Assembly (NCBI GenBank): GCA_963795555.1
Contig: CAWCHZ010000002.1
Span: 1,488,001-1,552,000, forward strand
Reading direction: 5' to 3'
DNA: 64,000 bases
Source: CAWCHZ01 sp963795555
GTDB taxonomy: Bacteria; Actinomycetota; Thermoleophilia; Solirubrobacterales; Solirubrobacteraceae
Under the pieces are notes generated by a model. It saw only the letters and a list, made by a program, of their open reading frames with translations. It was not told the origin of the DNA and made no database searches. This document shows positions 25,687 to 34,087 of this stretch, in pieces (the first letter of the stretch is position 1; every line of letters starts with the position of its first letter). Made by a program: the position numbers and the translations under genes.

Positions 25687-26895
25687 TCAGATCTGCCAGT
25701 CGCCCCCACGCAGGATCGGCATCTGCTCGCCGGTGCCCGTGACCCCCGAGACCGCCACGTCGTCGGCGCCGATCATGAAGTCGATGTGGATTGCGCTGTC
25801 ATTGATCCGCTCGAGCTGGTCGTCGGGGACCACGAACGCGAAGGCGCTACCCAGGGCGAGGTGGCTGGCGGCGTTCTCGTCGAGCAGCGTGTCATAGAAG
25901 ACCGTGTCCTGAGCGCCGATGCGCCCGTGACGGTCCACCAGCGCCACCTCCCCCAGCCGTCCCGCGCCCTCGTCTGTGTCGATGATCGTGCGCAGCACTT
26001 CGGCGCCGCTGCTGGCGTCCAGCTCGACGACGCGCCCCGCCTCGAAGCGAATCACCAGGTCCCGGATGATCGTGCCCCTGATGACCAGGGGCTTGGTGGC
26101 ACGGACGACGCCGTCCACGCGACGCGGGTCGGGCGCGCTGAACGTCTCCTCGGACGGCACGTTGGGAACATGCCGGATCCCATCAGCGGTCGTGAAGCGC
26201 GCGGAGATCCAGCGCGCCCCCGGTACCAGGCCGACATCGAGGTCGGTCCCGGGGCCCTCGAAGCGCAGCCGATCGAGCTGCAGCGCGGTCAGTCGCTCGG
26301 CAACCGCGGCCATCTCATCCATGCGCTCGCCCCACGCCGCGAGCGGGTCCTCGGCGTCCAGGCGGCAGATGACCAGCAGCTGCTGCCAGAGCCGGTCGAG
26401 CGCACTGGCCGGATCGAGCTGCGGGTGAACCACGCTCGCCCAGGCCTCGGTGGGACATGGTGCAGCCGTCCAGTTGACGAGACGCTCGTTGACGAGCTTG
26501 GCAGCTTCGCTGATCGCCGGCAGGTGGTCCTGACCGAGCCGGGCAGGGTCGAGATCATCGAACGCGTGCGGCGCGGCCGTCCCGGTCAGGGCAACCGAGG
26601 CGCCGCGGCACTCGCCGAGCGCGAGCAGGCGCGCGCCGTACCAAGGCGGCACGAAGCGCAGCGTGTCCTCGGGTGCATGGAGGATCCGCGCGCGCTTGAC
26701 GTAGGGATCGAAGTACGAGACATCCACGAAGCGTGCACCCCGCCGGTAGGCGCTTGCGGCGATCGCGCGGGTGAGCGCCTCCTTGCCCAGCTCCGAGGAG
26801 ACGGCCACCACCTGACCTGGCTGCACGTTGGCGCCAAAGCCGACGATCAGGTCGGCAAAGCGCTCGAGGAGATCGTCGTGCTGAACCAAGGTCAT
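25687..26895 (-). CDS. M29-family metallo-aminopeptidase
   Basis: 402 residues, normal for the thermophilic aminopeptidase family (AmpS/AmpT-like), which uses two metal ions to remove N-terminal residues. Expected blocks are present in order: VPSEETFSAPD, GRLGEVALVD, FYDTLLDENAASHLALG and AIHIDFMIG, which together hold the Glu, His, Tyr and Asp ligands. No signal peptide, so cytoplasmic. It starts with ATG at 26895; a GGCGGGGTCGCCG word is repeated twice just upstream. Isolated in context, so a housekeeping peptidase is likely. Confidence 0.9.
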   Translation of the reverse strand: MTLVQHDDLLERFADLIVGFGANVQPGQVVAVSSELGKEALTRAIAASAYRRGARFVDVSYFDPYVKRARILHAPEDTLRFVPPWYGARLLALGECRGASVALTGTAAPHAFDDLDPARLGQDHLPAISEAAKLVNERLVNWTAAPCPTEAWASVVHPQLDPASALDRLWQQLLVICRLDAEDPLAAWGERMDEMAAVAERLTALQLDRLRFEGPGTDLDVGLVPGARWISARFTTADGIRHVPNVPSEETFSAPDPRRVDGVVRATKPLVIRGTIIRDLVIRFEAGRVVELDASSGAEVLRTIIDTDEGAGRLGEVALVDRHGRIGAQDTVFYDTLLDENAASHLALGSAFAFVVPDDQLERINDSAIHIDFMIGADDVAVSGVTGTGEQMPILRGGDWQI

Positions 26896-26997
26896 CGGGC
26901 GGGGTCGCCGCGTGCCAGGAGGCTGGGCGCCAGGCGGGGTCGCCGGGCCTGGAAGTCTAGGCAGACTCGCGGCCAGCGGGGCCGGCGGCGGCGCGGG

Positions 26998-27219
26998 TCA
27001 GAGCTGGGTGGCGGCCAGCGCCACGATGCCGACGATCAGCGCCCAGCCGATTATCAGCGCGAGCAGCACGATGATCGCCGGCGAGGGGCTCAGCGCACGC
27101 TCGGACTCGGAGGGCTGCGTACGCACCGCAGCGACGCGCTCGCTGGCGAACCGCCCGAGCGTGGTGGCCGGGCGACGTTCGAGCAGACGATGCGCTAGAG
27201 GGCTGTCGGGAGCGGGCAT
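26998..27219 (-). CDS. Small single-span membrane protein, unknown
   Basis: 73 residues with a charged N-terminal half and one strong membrane span near the end (AIIVLLALIIGWALIVGIVAL). I do not recognise a family. It lies between the aminopeptidase and the large surface protein. The hydrophobic segment and lack of any competing frame support it, but there is no clear ribosome-binding site. Confidence 0.45.
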   Translation of the reverse strand: MPAPDSPLAHRLLERRPATTLGRFASERVAAVRTQPSESERALSPSPAIIVLLALIIGWALIVGIVALAATQL

Positions 27220-27399
27220 CGCTTGACGTGGACAGACTCGGATAGTGCTTGAAACTTCCAGCGTCTAGGTGAGCCGGTGAAGTATTGCTGGACGAGAGTC
27301 CTAGAGCGGAAGGGCCCGAGCATAAGAAAGGTCGCAATTTGCGATAAATTTCGCATCGCTGGCGTTGCGCCGATCGCAGCCGCTTCTTAGCGTCGGCGC

Positions 27400-29187
27400 A
27401 TGGGTTACGGGCCCGTCACTGACCGCCGCCCGCGCGGCGTGCGCTGGGCAAGGACGCTCGCGCTGATCGCAATGGTGGCGGTCGCTATGTGCTGGCTGGC
27501 AGCGACCGCCCGCGCCGATACGAGCAACCCGAGCGCCACCGCGTCGACCTCGCAGTCGAACACGGGCAGCTCGTCCACGGATCCGGCCGGGGGTGCGACG
27601 ACGTCCTCCACGGACACGACGGGCGGGACCTCATCCACGGACACGACGGGCGGGACCTCATCCACGGACACGACGGGCGGGACCTCCTCGACCAGCACGA
27701 CCGACCCCTCGGGCCCGAGCGCGGGAAGCGCCGCGGGCACGAGCACGGGAGGCTCGTCGAGCGCCCCAACGACCAGCACGGGCAGTGGCTCGGGCTCGAG
27801 CGGCGCGACTGGCACGAGCTCCTCCAGCTCCGGCGCCAGCACCGGCTCGAGCACCACGGGCTCCCCCACCCCGAGCGCAGGGCCCAGCTCCGACGCCTCG
27901 GCGGGCGCTGGGACAACCGGCACCAGCGGCAGCGCACAGCCCTCGTCAGGCACGGCTTCGACCGCCTCTGGTGGCGCCCCGGCCACGTCAACCCCCGCTG
28001 CGCCCGCGTCGAGCAGCGCGCCGACACCCGCCCCGCTGGCGGCGGTCGCGACGACCGAGTCGGTGGGCGCACAGCCGACGAGCACCGGGGGCCCGCCGAC
28101 CGCGTCGGGCAACGCCCCATCGCAGCCGTCCCAGACCAGCTCGACTACATCGTCGACGATCCACCAGGCGACGCTCGGCCCGGGACCCGCGACTCCAACC
28201 AGCCAGACGATGTCGGCCAGCGGAAGCACAGGCAGCAGCAGCACGGGCGCGGGGGCCGGGTCGCCGCAGGCGGCCCCCGCGGCGGCGCCCGCCGCAGCAG
28301 GCCTGTCGGGCAACTCGGGGACCGCGCTGAGCTCGCTGCTTCCCGCGGACGCCCCGCTGGTGCCCGCAACGGCGGCGCTCCTGCCGGCAGCGGCGAGCGC
28401 ATTGACTCCGCTGCTGGTGCCCACGACGCCCACAACGCTGCTTGCGGCCGGCAGCCCGACCGCGGCGCTGGTGCCGCTCGGTGCGCAGCTGCCGACGCCG
28501 CTGGCGCAGATTCAGCTCAGTGTGCTGGTGCAACGACTCGAGTCGCTGGCCACCGCCCCGGGGCTGCACAAGCTGCTCACGCAGCTCGCGGCCCTCAGCG
28601 TCAAGGATCCCGCCGCCGTCGCGCTGCTCGTGCCGCTGAGCCGGATGCCAGCGGCCAGTGCGCTGGGCTGGCTGGCTGCGCAGGTCGGCGCACTGCAGCA
28701 GCGGCTCGCCACGCTGGCCCAGTCCAGCCCGCTCACCGCGCAGCAGCTGACGCCGGTCCTGCCGCTGCTCGATGGCCTGGCCCGCGTCCTGCGCAACGTC
28801 GGCGCAGCCGGCGCGCCCGTCGCCGCGGCCTCGCTGTCCCCGAACGGCCTCGCCGCGCCGAGCGCGACAGCTGCGCCGGCGGTGACGGCACCGGCCGCAG
28901 GCCCCGCGAGCGTCCACCACATCGTCGTCGCGCTGGCACGGCCCCACATCCAGTCAGCTGACGACGTCGAGCCGCCGCCGACGACGCCCGGACAGATCCC
29001 GGCCGGCAGCGCGGGGCTGGGCGGTGGCGCGGCGGGAATCGGCTTCCTGATCGCCGCCGCGAGCCTGATGGCGATCCTCTCCAGCTGGCGCCTCTCGCGC
29101 AGCGAGCGCGGGCGCCGACGACTGTTGCTGGCGCCGGCGCATTGGCGCCCGGTGGTTCTCATCGCAGCACTCGAACGCCCCGGCTAG
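27400..29187 (+). CDS. Large low-complexity Ser/Thr/Gly/Ala-rich surface protein
   Basis: 595 residues with a signal peptide ending near ATARA (about residue 40). A long Ser/Thr/Gly/Ala/Pro region (about 40-300) follows, including three STDTTGGTS repeats, then an Ala/Leu/Pro-rich helical region. One membrane span near the C-terminus (GIGFLIAAASLMAILSSW) is followed by a basic tail. No LPXTG motif is seen. It resembles a glycosylated or extended wall-spanning stalk. The next gene downstream (87 nt) encodes another signal-plus-span protein, suggesting a shared envelope role. No enzymatic domain visible. Confidence 0.75.
   Translation: MGYGPVTDRRPRGVRWARTLALIAMVAVAMCWLAATARADTSNPSATASTSQSNTGSSSTDPAGGATTSSTDTTGGTSSTDTTGGTSSTDTTGGTSSTSTTDPSGPSAGSAAGTSTGGSSSAPTTSTGSGSGSSGATGTSSSSSGASTGSSTTGSPTPSAGPSSDASAGAGTTGTSGSAQPSSGTASTASGGAPATSTPAAPASSSAPTPAPLAAVATTESVGAQPTSTGGPPTASGNAPSQPSQTSSTTSSTIHQATLGPGPATPTSQTMSASGSTGSSSTGAGAGSPQAAPAAAPAAAGLSGNSGTALSSLLPADAPLVPATAALLPAAASALTPLLVPTTPTTLLAAGSPTAALVPLGAQLPTPLAQIQLSVLVQRLESLATAPGLHKLLTQLAALSVKDPAAVALLVPLSRMPAASALGWLAAQVGALQQRLATLAQSSPLTAQQLTPVLPLLDGLARVLRNVGAAGAPVAAASLSPNGLAAPSATAAPAVTAPAAGPASVHHIVVALARPHIQSADDVEPPPTTPGQIPAGSAGLGGGAAGIGFLIAAASLMAILSSWRLSRSERGRRRLLLAPAHWRPVVLIAALERPG
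27607..27687 (+). repeat. Three 27-bp in-frame tandem repeats
   Basis: Copies at 27607, 27634 and 27661, nearly identical, encode STDTTGGTS in the stalk of the surface protein. Confidence 0.9.
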
Positions 29188-29274
29188 CCCTCCGGCGTTC
29201 TCCAGAGCAGTGCTGTCGACGTCCGAGCGGGCTGCTCGGACGATGTGAGAACCATGGATAGGAGCTAAGGACTC

Positions 29275-29580
29275 ATGAAGTTCAGGGCAGGACTCTCAAT
29301 TGCAGTGGCCATCTCGGTGCTGGGGCTGGTCTCGCCGGCGTTCGCGAGCGATGGACGGCGCGCGTCGACGGCGGGCGGACCCGGACTGCCGCTCAGCGCT
29401 CAGGACCTGACCTACCTGGTCGCCACCGTTGGCATCCTGATCCTCGTTGGGCTGAGCCTGCATGTGGCGCTGCGCCCGCGGACGCGGCGACGCAGGACAC
29501 GGCTGAGCGGGGAGCGGCGACAGGCCGTGATGGCGACTGGCGCGAAGGCACCCACGGCATCGGTCGACGCACCCTCGTGA
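29275..29580 (+). CDS. Signal-anchored small surface protein with LPLSAQDL tail, paralogue of an LPFTG protein
   Basis: 101 residues: signal peptide (LSIAVAISVLGLVSPAFAS), short linker, then LPLSAQDLTYLVATVGILILVGL and a basic tail. The protein at 35831-36136 has the same length and the tail LPFTGQDLTYILATAGGLLVMGF, so the two are paralogues. Here the sortase motif position reads LPLSA, not LPxTG. AAGGA lies 5 nt before the ATG. If a sortase acts on it, specificity must differ; otherwise it stays a membrane protein. Confidence 0.75.
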   Translation: MKFRAGLSIAVAISVLGLVSPAFASDGRRASTAGGPGLPLSAQDLTYLVATVGILILVGLSLHVALRPRTRRRRTRLSGERRQAVMATGAKAPTASVDAPS

Positions 29581-29691
29581 GGCGGCGCGGTCCGCGGCGT
29601 CGCGGAGCGCCGTGCGATCTCGTCGCCTCACGCGCGACACGCGTCCAGCGCCGAGCCGCCGCCATGTCCGCGCGCCGGTAGGCTCGCCGCG

Positions 29692-30044
29692 ATGATCGTC
29701 AGCGAGTCATTCGTGATCGCCGACTGGGCCGACCCCGGGACCCACCCAGGACGGCCGATCGCCGGCCTCCACGTCCATCACGCCGACGACGAGGCCTGGA
29801 TCGTGCTGGAGAGGGACAGCTCGGCTTTCGCGTCGGCGACGCCGAGCGGACGGTGTCCGCGGGCGACTCGCTGCTCGTGCCGCGCGGCACGCCACACTCC
29901 TACTGGAACCCGGCGTCCGAGCGCGCCCGCTATCTGCTCGTGATGACGCCACGCATCCACGCGCTGATCGAGGCACTGCACGCCGGCGACCGCAACGACT
30001 GGGCGCAGATCTTCCGCGAGCACGACTCCGAGCTGCTGGAGTAG
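29692..30044 (+). pseudogene. Cupin-domain gene broken by a frameshift
   Basis: Two frames together make one small cupin. Frame 1 (from ATG 29692) gives GLHVHHADDEAWIVLE, matching cupin motif 1. Frame 2 gives GDSLLVPRGTPHSYWN, matching motif 2, and runs to the stop at 30044. The switch needed is at about 29806-29814 in CTGGAGAGGGACAG; removing one GA restores a continuous reading LEGQLGF. So the gene has a 2-nt insertion, or there is a sequencing error or slippage. All metal-binding residues are otherwise intact. Confidence 0.75.
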
Positions 30045-30270
30045 GGCGATGTGCAGCTGATCGCGGCGGGCTCCTCGTGCCAGCGCCTCCTGCAGCTCCG
30101 GCTGGAGTCCAATCTCATCGCGTGAGCCGTCGCATGCTTGATGTCTTCGTCGGGGTAGAGGCGGGAGTACGGGCCTGCCCTGGCGGGACCACATGCCAGG
30201 GCGGCACTTCGCTACGCCGGGCGACAGAGATAACGGGCCTGCGAGAGGGCCCGAGGTAGAGGCGGGAATA

Positions 30271-30360
30271 CGGAGGGGGAGGGATTCGAACCCTCGATGG
30301 ACCGAAGCGGCCCATAACGGTTTTCGAGACCGCCGCATTCAACCTCTCTGCCACCCCTCC
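30271..30360 (-). tRNA. tRNA-Ser (anticodon CGA)
   Basis: Class II tRNA of 90 nt: acceptor GGAGGGG/CCCCTCC, discriminator G, anticodon loop CTCGAAA, long variable arm, T arm GAGGGTTCGAATCCCTC. It reads UCG. Confidence 0.95.
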
Positions 30361-30415
30361 GAGCGGCATCGCCAAGGCTAGATGATCGGACCAGGTGGGC
30401 GCCTGGCCGCCCCCC

Positions 30416-30889
30416 TCAGCGCCGGGTCGAGAAGAACTCGACCAGCAGCGCGGCGCAGTCGCCGGCCAGCAGGCCGCCGGCGACGACCGGTCGGTGGTTG
30501 AGCCGACGTTCGCCGAGGACGTCGAGTACGGAGCCGGCGGCGCCTGCCTTGGGGTCCGCCGTGCCGTAGACGACGCGCGCGACGCGTCCGAGCACGACCG
30601 CTCCGGCGCACATCGCACACGGCTCGAGCGTGACGTAGAGGACGCAGTCGACCAGGCGCCAGCTGCCCAGCGTTCGGGCCGCCTCGCGCAGCGCGAGCAG
30701 CTCCGCGTGCGCGGTCGGATCCTGGCGCAGCTCGCGCTCGTTGTGACCGGCGCCGATCGCCTCGCCGGCGTGCACGACGACCGCGCCCACCGGCACGTCA
30801 TCGTGATCGAGCGCGCGCCCGGCCTCGCGGATCGCCAGGCGCATGAAATGCTCGTCGCGCGGAAAGAAATGCGACTCGGGACCGATCAT
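30416..30889 (-). CDS. tadA: tRNA-specific adenosine deaminase
   Basis: 157 residues with the zinc deaminase signature TAHAELLALREA (HAE) and TLEPCAMCAGAVV (PCxxC). TadA converts A34 to inosine in tRNA-Arg(ACG), and that tRNA gene lies at 45658-45731 in this window. The start at ATG 30889 gives a normal N-terminus (FFPRDEHFMRLAIREAGRAL); an upstream extension is less likely. The 3' end is next to the tRNA-Ser(CGA) gene. A related cytosine deaminase is possible, but the order of motifs and length fit TadA. Confidence 0.9.
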   Translation of the reverse strand: MIGPESHFFPRDEHFMRLAIREAGRALDHDDVPVGAVVVHAGEAIGAGHNERELRQDPTAHAELLALREAARTLGSWRLVDCVLYVTLEPCAMCAGAVVLGRVARVVYGTADPKAGAAGSVLDVLGERRLNHRPVVAGGLLAGDCAALLVEFFSTRR

Positions 30890-31032
30890 GCGGAAACTTT
30901 CGTCGACCGATGATGTCTTAATCGCCGGAGACCGGGCGGAGCCGCCCAGCCAGCGCATACGATCCAGCCGACCGCCCGCTCACCATCGCCACTCGCTCAT
31001 CATCTTCCGGGCGACGATCGCCCCGTTCTGTC

Positions 31033-32565
31033 ATGCCGCGTCGCCGGCTGGCGCTCACCGCCGCGACCTGCGCCACCGCGGCGCTGCTGCTCGGCCCCAG
31101 CGGCACTGAGCTGGCAACCGGCCGCGCCGTCGCCGCCGTCCATCATCCGGCGCGGACAGCGACGTCGGCTGCTCGCCGTCGCCAGCCGCCCCCGCCAGCC
31201 GCGCCCTACGTCCCCGGCGAGGTCGTCGTCGGCTACAGCAGCCAGGCGGGTCCGGCCGCGCAGGCGGCCAGCCTGAGGGTCGTCGGCGGCGCAACCGTCG
31301 TCGGCCAGGGAGGCGGCGGGGGGGCAGGCGGCGCCGCGGTCGCCGGAGCCGGCGACGTGCAGACCCGCGTGCTGCGCCTGCAGCATGGCGAGAGCGTCGC
31401 GCAGGCGATCCGCCGGCTGCGTCGTCAGCGGGGCGTCGCCTACGCCGTCCCCAACATCATCGCCCACGCGAGCGCCACCCCGTTCGTCCCGGATGACCGC
31501 GGCGGCACCGCGCCCGGCGGCTGGCAGAAGGTCCAGTGGAACTTCCTCGCCGGCGTCGGCGTCGACGCCGCCGACGCCTGGGGCAATCTGATCGCGGCGC
31601 GACGACCCGGTGGCCGAGGCGTGCTGATCGCGGTGCTCGACACGGGCGTCGACTACGTCACGCACGGGCGCTTCCACCGCGACCCCGACCTCAATCGCGG
31701 CAGCTTCGTGACGGGCTGGAGCTTCGTCCACGACAATCGCTGGGCGCTCGACGCCAACGGCCACGGGACATTCGTCGCGTCCGAGATCGCCGAGGCCACC
31801 AACAACCAGATCGGCCTGACGGGGCTGGCCTACGGCGCCAGGATCCTGCCCGTGCAGGTGCTCGACGCGCAGGGCGAGGGCGACTCCGCGACGATCGCGG
31901 CGGGCATTCGCTATGCGGCACGGCGCGGTGCGGCCGTGATCAACCTGTCGCTGGAGTTCTCGCCCTCGGTGACCGCGGCGCAGATCCCCGAGCTGATTGC
32001 GGCGATCAACTACGCGCACGCGAAGGGCGCGCTGGTCGTCGCCGCGGCGGGCAACGAGGCGACGGCAGCGGTCGCCTACCCGGCCCGCGCCCAGCACGTC
32101 GCGGCCGTGGGCGCGACGACCGCGGACGGCTGCCTGGCGGGCTACTCCAACACCGGCAGCCGGATCGATCTCGTCGCCCCGGGCGGAGGCACCGATGCCA
32201 CGCCGGGCAACGACCCCTACGACCAGACCCACTGCCGCCCCAACCGGCTGTCGGGCCCCGAGATCGTGCAGGAGACGCTGATCGGACCCCGACTCAGCGA
32301 CTTCGGCTTCCCCCATGACTACGAGGGCACCTCGATGGCGGCGCCAGAGGTCGCGGCCGCCGCCGCGCTGGTGATCGCCAGCGGCGTCGTCGGTTCCCAC
32401 CCCTCGCCCGACGCGGTGCTCGCGCGGCTGAAGGCGACCGCGACCGATCTCGGCGCGCCGGGGGTCGACGACCGCTACGGCGCCGGCTTGCTCAACGCCG
32501 CGGCCGCAACGACCCCGGGACCAGCACTGCCCGCCGCTCCGCCCCCACCGCCGACCGGGCCCTAG
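31033..32565 (+). CDS. Secreted subtilisin-like serine protease (S8)
   Basis: 510 residues. An N-terminal signal region and Pro/Ala linker are followed by an inhibitor-type propeptide (YVPGEVVVGY...VAYAVPNIIAHA). The catalytic domain has Asp in VLDTGVDY, His in NGHGTFVAS, Asn in AAAGNEATA and Ser in GTSMAAPEVA. The protein ends in a short Pro-rich tail with no anchor, so it is probably released. A typical extracellular endopeptidase; substrate not predictable. It converges on the universal stress protein gene with 11 nt between stops. Confidence 0.93.
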   Translation: MPRRRLALTAATCATAALLLGPSGTELATGRAVAAVHHPARTATSAARRRQPPPPAAPYVPGEVVVGYSSQAGPAAQAASLRVVGGATVVGQGGGGGAGGAAVAGAGDVQTRVLRLQHGESVAQAIRRLRRQRGVAYAVPNIIAHASATPFVPDDRGGTAPGGWQKVQWNFLAGVGVDAADAWGNLIAARRPGGRGVLIAVLDTGVDYVTHGRFHRDPDLNRGSFVTGWSFVHDNRWALDANGHGTFVASEIAEATNNQIGLTGLAYGARILPVQVLDAQGEGDSATIAAGIRYAARRGAAVINLSLEFSPSVTAAQIPELIAAINYAHAKGALVVAAAGNEATAAVAYPARAQHVAAVGATTADGCLAGYSNTGSRIDLVAPGGGTDATPGNDPYDQTHCRPNRLSGPEIVQETLIGPRLSDFGFPHDYEGTSMAAPEVAAAAALVIASGVVGSHPSPDAVLARLKATATDLGAPGVDDRYGAGLLNAAAATTPGPALPAAPPPPPTGP

Positions 32566-32576
32566 GCGGCGCGAGC

Positions 32577-33020
32577 CTAGCTCGTACGCACGATCAGCAC
32601 CGAGCAGGGGGCGTGGTGGGAGACCTTGGTGGGCACCGATCCAAGCAGGAAGCGCTTGGCGCCGGTCATGCCCTTGTGGCCGATGACGATCAGGTCGGCC
32701 TGCTGCTCCTCGGCGACGTCGAGGATCGCGTCGGCCGGGTCGCCCTCGCGCGCGAAGGTACGGACCCGCACGCCCTGGGCCCCTGCCTGCTCGGCGGCAT
32801 CGGCAAGCATGGTGTCGACCTCCTCGCGCGCCGCGATCGACCAGTCGGGATCGGCCGGCAGCGGCGAGCGCTCGTCTCTGGCGAGCGCTCCGGCATACGG
32901 CTCGTAGGCCGTGACGACGTCGACGGTGGCACCGTTGGCCCGCGCCAGCTCGATCGCGCCGCGCACAGCCTGGCGCGCCGTCTCCGATCCGTCGGTCCCT
33001 ACCACGATCGATCGGAACAT
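32577..33020 (-). CDS. Universal stress protein (UspA family)
   Basis: 147 residues starting MFRSIVVGTDGSETA. The ATP-binding pattern G-x2-G-x9-G-S is present in GHKGMTGAKRFLLGSVPTKV, so this is an ATP-binding type. AAGGAG lies 6 nt before the ATG at 33020. Cytoplasmic, dimeric by family; usually induced by stress or starvation. It is divergent from the CpsB-type phosphatase gene, sharing a promoter region of about 100 bp. Confidence 0.93.
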   Translation of the reverse strand: MFRSIVVGTDGSETARQAVRGAIELARANGATVDVVTAYEPYAGALARDERSPLPADPDWSIAAREEVDTMLADAAEQAGAQGVRVRTFAREGDPADAILDVAEEQQADLIVIGHKGMTGAKRFLLGSVPTKVSHHAPCSVLIVRTS

Positions 33021-33123
33021 CGCCGCTCCTTCGGTTGGGTCCGCGCTGGGCGTGGTCGCGCCGACCGGTTCGCCGCCCGCGAATGCGGCCGATGATAGCC
33101 ACGGCAACTAGCCTTACCCGCAG

Positions 33124-33906
33124 ATGATCGATCTGCACTGCCATCTGCTGCCCGGGATCGACGACGGCCCCGCCACGATGGCCGACGCGATTGCGCTCGC
33201 GCGCGCCGCCGTCGAGGCCGGCACGACGACGATCGTCGCCACGCCGCACATCGATCACCGCTTCGGGCTGACCAGCGCCGACGTCAGCGCCGGCATCGCC
33301 GCGCTGGAGCAGGCGCTCGACGAGGCTGCCATCAGCGTCAAGATCCGGGCCGGTGGCGAGATCGCCCTGACGCGTGTCCCGGACCTCGCCCCGCACGAGC
33401 TCGCCGCGCTGGGGCTGGGTGGCGGCCCCTATGCGCTGATCGAGAGCCCGCACACGCTCGCGGCCGGCGACTTCGAGCTGGTGCTGTTCGAGCTGCGGCG
33501 CCGGGGACAGGCGATCGTGCTCGCCCATCCCGAGCGCTGCCCCAGCTTCCAGCGCGAGCCAGAGCGCCTGGCGCGCCTGGTCGACGCTGGCGTACTGTGC
33601 TCGATCACGGCCGGCTCGCTGGCCGGGCAGTTCGGCGATCGCGTGCGTCGCTTCACGATCGAGCTGCTGCGCGCCGGCCTCGTCCACGACATCGCATCCG
33701 ACGCCCATGACGCCACCCGCCGTTCGCCGGCCATCGCCGTCGACATCGCGCGCGCCGACCGCCAGCTGCCCGGCCTCGCGGCGCAGGCGCACTGGCTGAC
33801 GCACGATGCGCCAGCGGCGATCCTTGCGGGCGAGCCCCTGCCGCCACGACCCCCGCTTTCCTCGCCCCGCCGCCGGCGGCGGCTGGCGTGGCTCCGATCC
33901 GCCTGA
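33124..33906 (+). CDS. PHP-type tyrosine-protein phosphatase (CpsB/YwqE family)
   Basis: 260 residues. Metal-binding motifs of the PHP fold are seen: DLHCHLLPGIDDGP at the N-terminus, VATPHIDHR, VLAHPERCPSF and DIASDAHDATRR. CpsB/YwqE enzymes dephosphorylate the tyrosine kinase that controls capsule length, which fits the exopolysaccharide glycosylphosphotransferase and O-antigen-ligase-like genes that follow. The tyrosine kinase partner is not in this window. Translation starts at ATG 33124. Confidence 0.88.
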   Translation: MIDLHCHLLPGIDDGPATMADAIALARAAVEAGTTTIVATPHIDHRFGLTSADVSAGIAALEQALDEAAISVKIRAGGEIALTRVPDLAPHELAALGLGGGPYALIESPHTLAAGDFELVLFELRRRGQAIVLAHPERCPSFQREPERLARLVDAGVLCSITAGSLAGQFGDRVRRFTIELLRAGLVHDIASDAHDATRRSPAIAVDIARADRQLPGLAAQAHWLTHDAPAAILAGEPLPPRPPLSSPRRRRRLAWLRSA

Positions 33907-33970
33907 CGCGCCGCGTCAGGTGCCAGCGCTGAGGCTGACCCCAGCGCTGATGCGCCACGGCAGGCCCGCG

Positions 33971-33989
33971 GGCCCGCCGGAGGCGGGCC
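33971..33989. terminator. GC-rich hairpin between convergent genes
   Basis: GGCCCGCC-GGA-GGCGGGCC, an 8-bp perfect stem with a 3-nt loop. It lies after the phosphatase gene and beyond the end of the minus-strand glycosylphosphotransferase. There is no T-run, so it may only pause polymerase. Confidence 0.4.
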
Positions 33990-33990
33990 T

Positions 33991-34077
33991 CTAGGCCAGC
34001 TTGACCGCCGCGATCACGATCCCGATCAAGACGACGATCACGATCGCCACCTGCAACCAGAGCCAGCTTGGGGACAC
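33991..34077 (-). CDS. Possible 28-residue hydrophobic peptide
   Basis: Right after the glycosylphosphotransferase stop, a GTG at 34077 opens a 28-codon frame whose product is almost all hydrophobic (WLWLQVAIVIVVLIGIVIAA) with a single Lys near the end. The composition is that of one membrane span. There is no convincing ribosome-binding site, so it is only a candidate small membrane protein of the exopolysaccharide operon. Confidence 0.3.
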   Translation of the reverse strand: MSPSWLWLQVAIVIVVLIGIVIAAVKLA

Positions 34078-34087
34078 GCGCGGAAAG

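Noticed and set aside
30157..30275. Direct repeat GGTAGAGGCGGGA-x-TACGG beside tRNA-Ser(CGA) as an attachment site
   Set aside because: It does not match the tRNA 3' end and no integrase or mobile gene is near.
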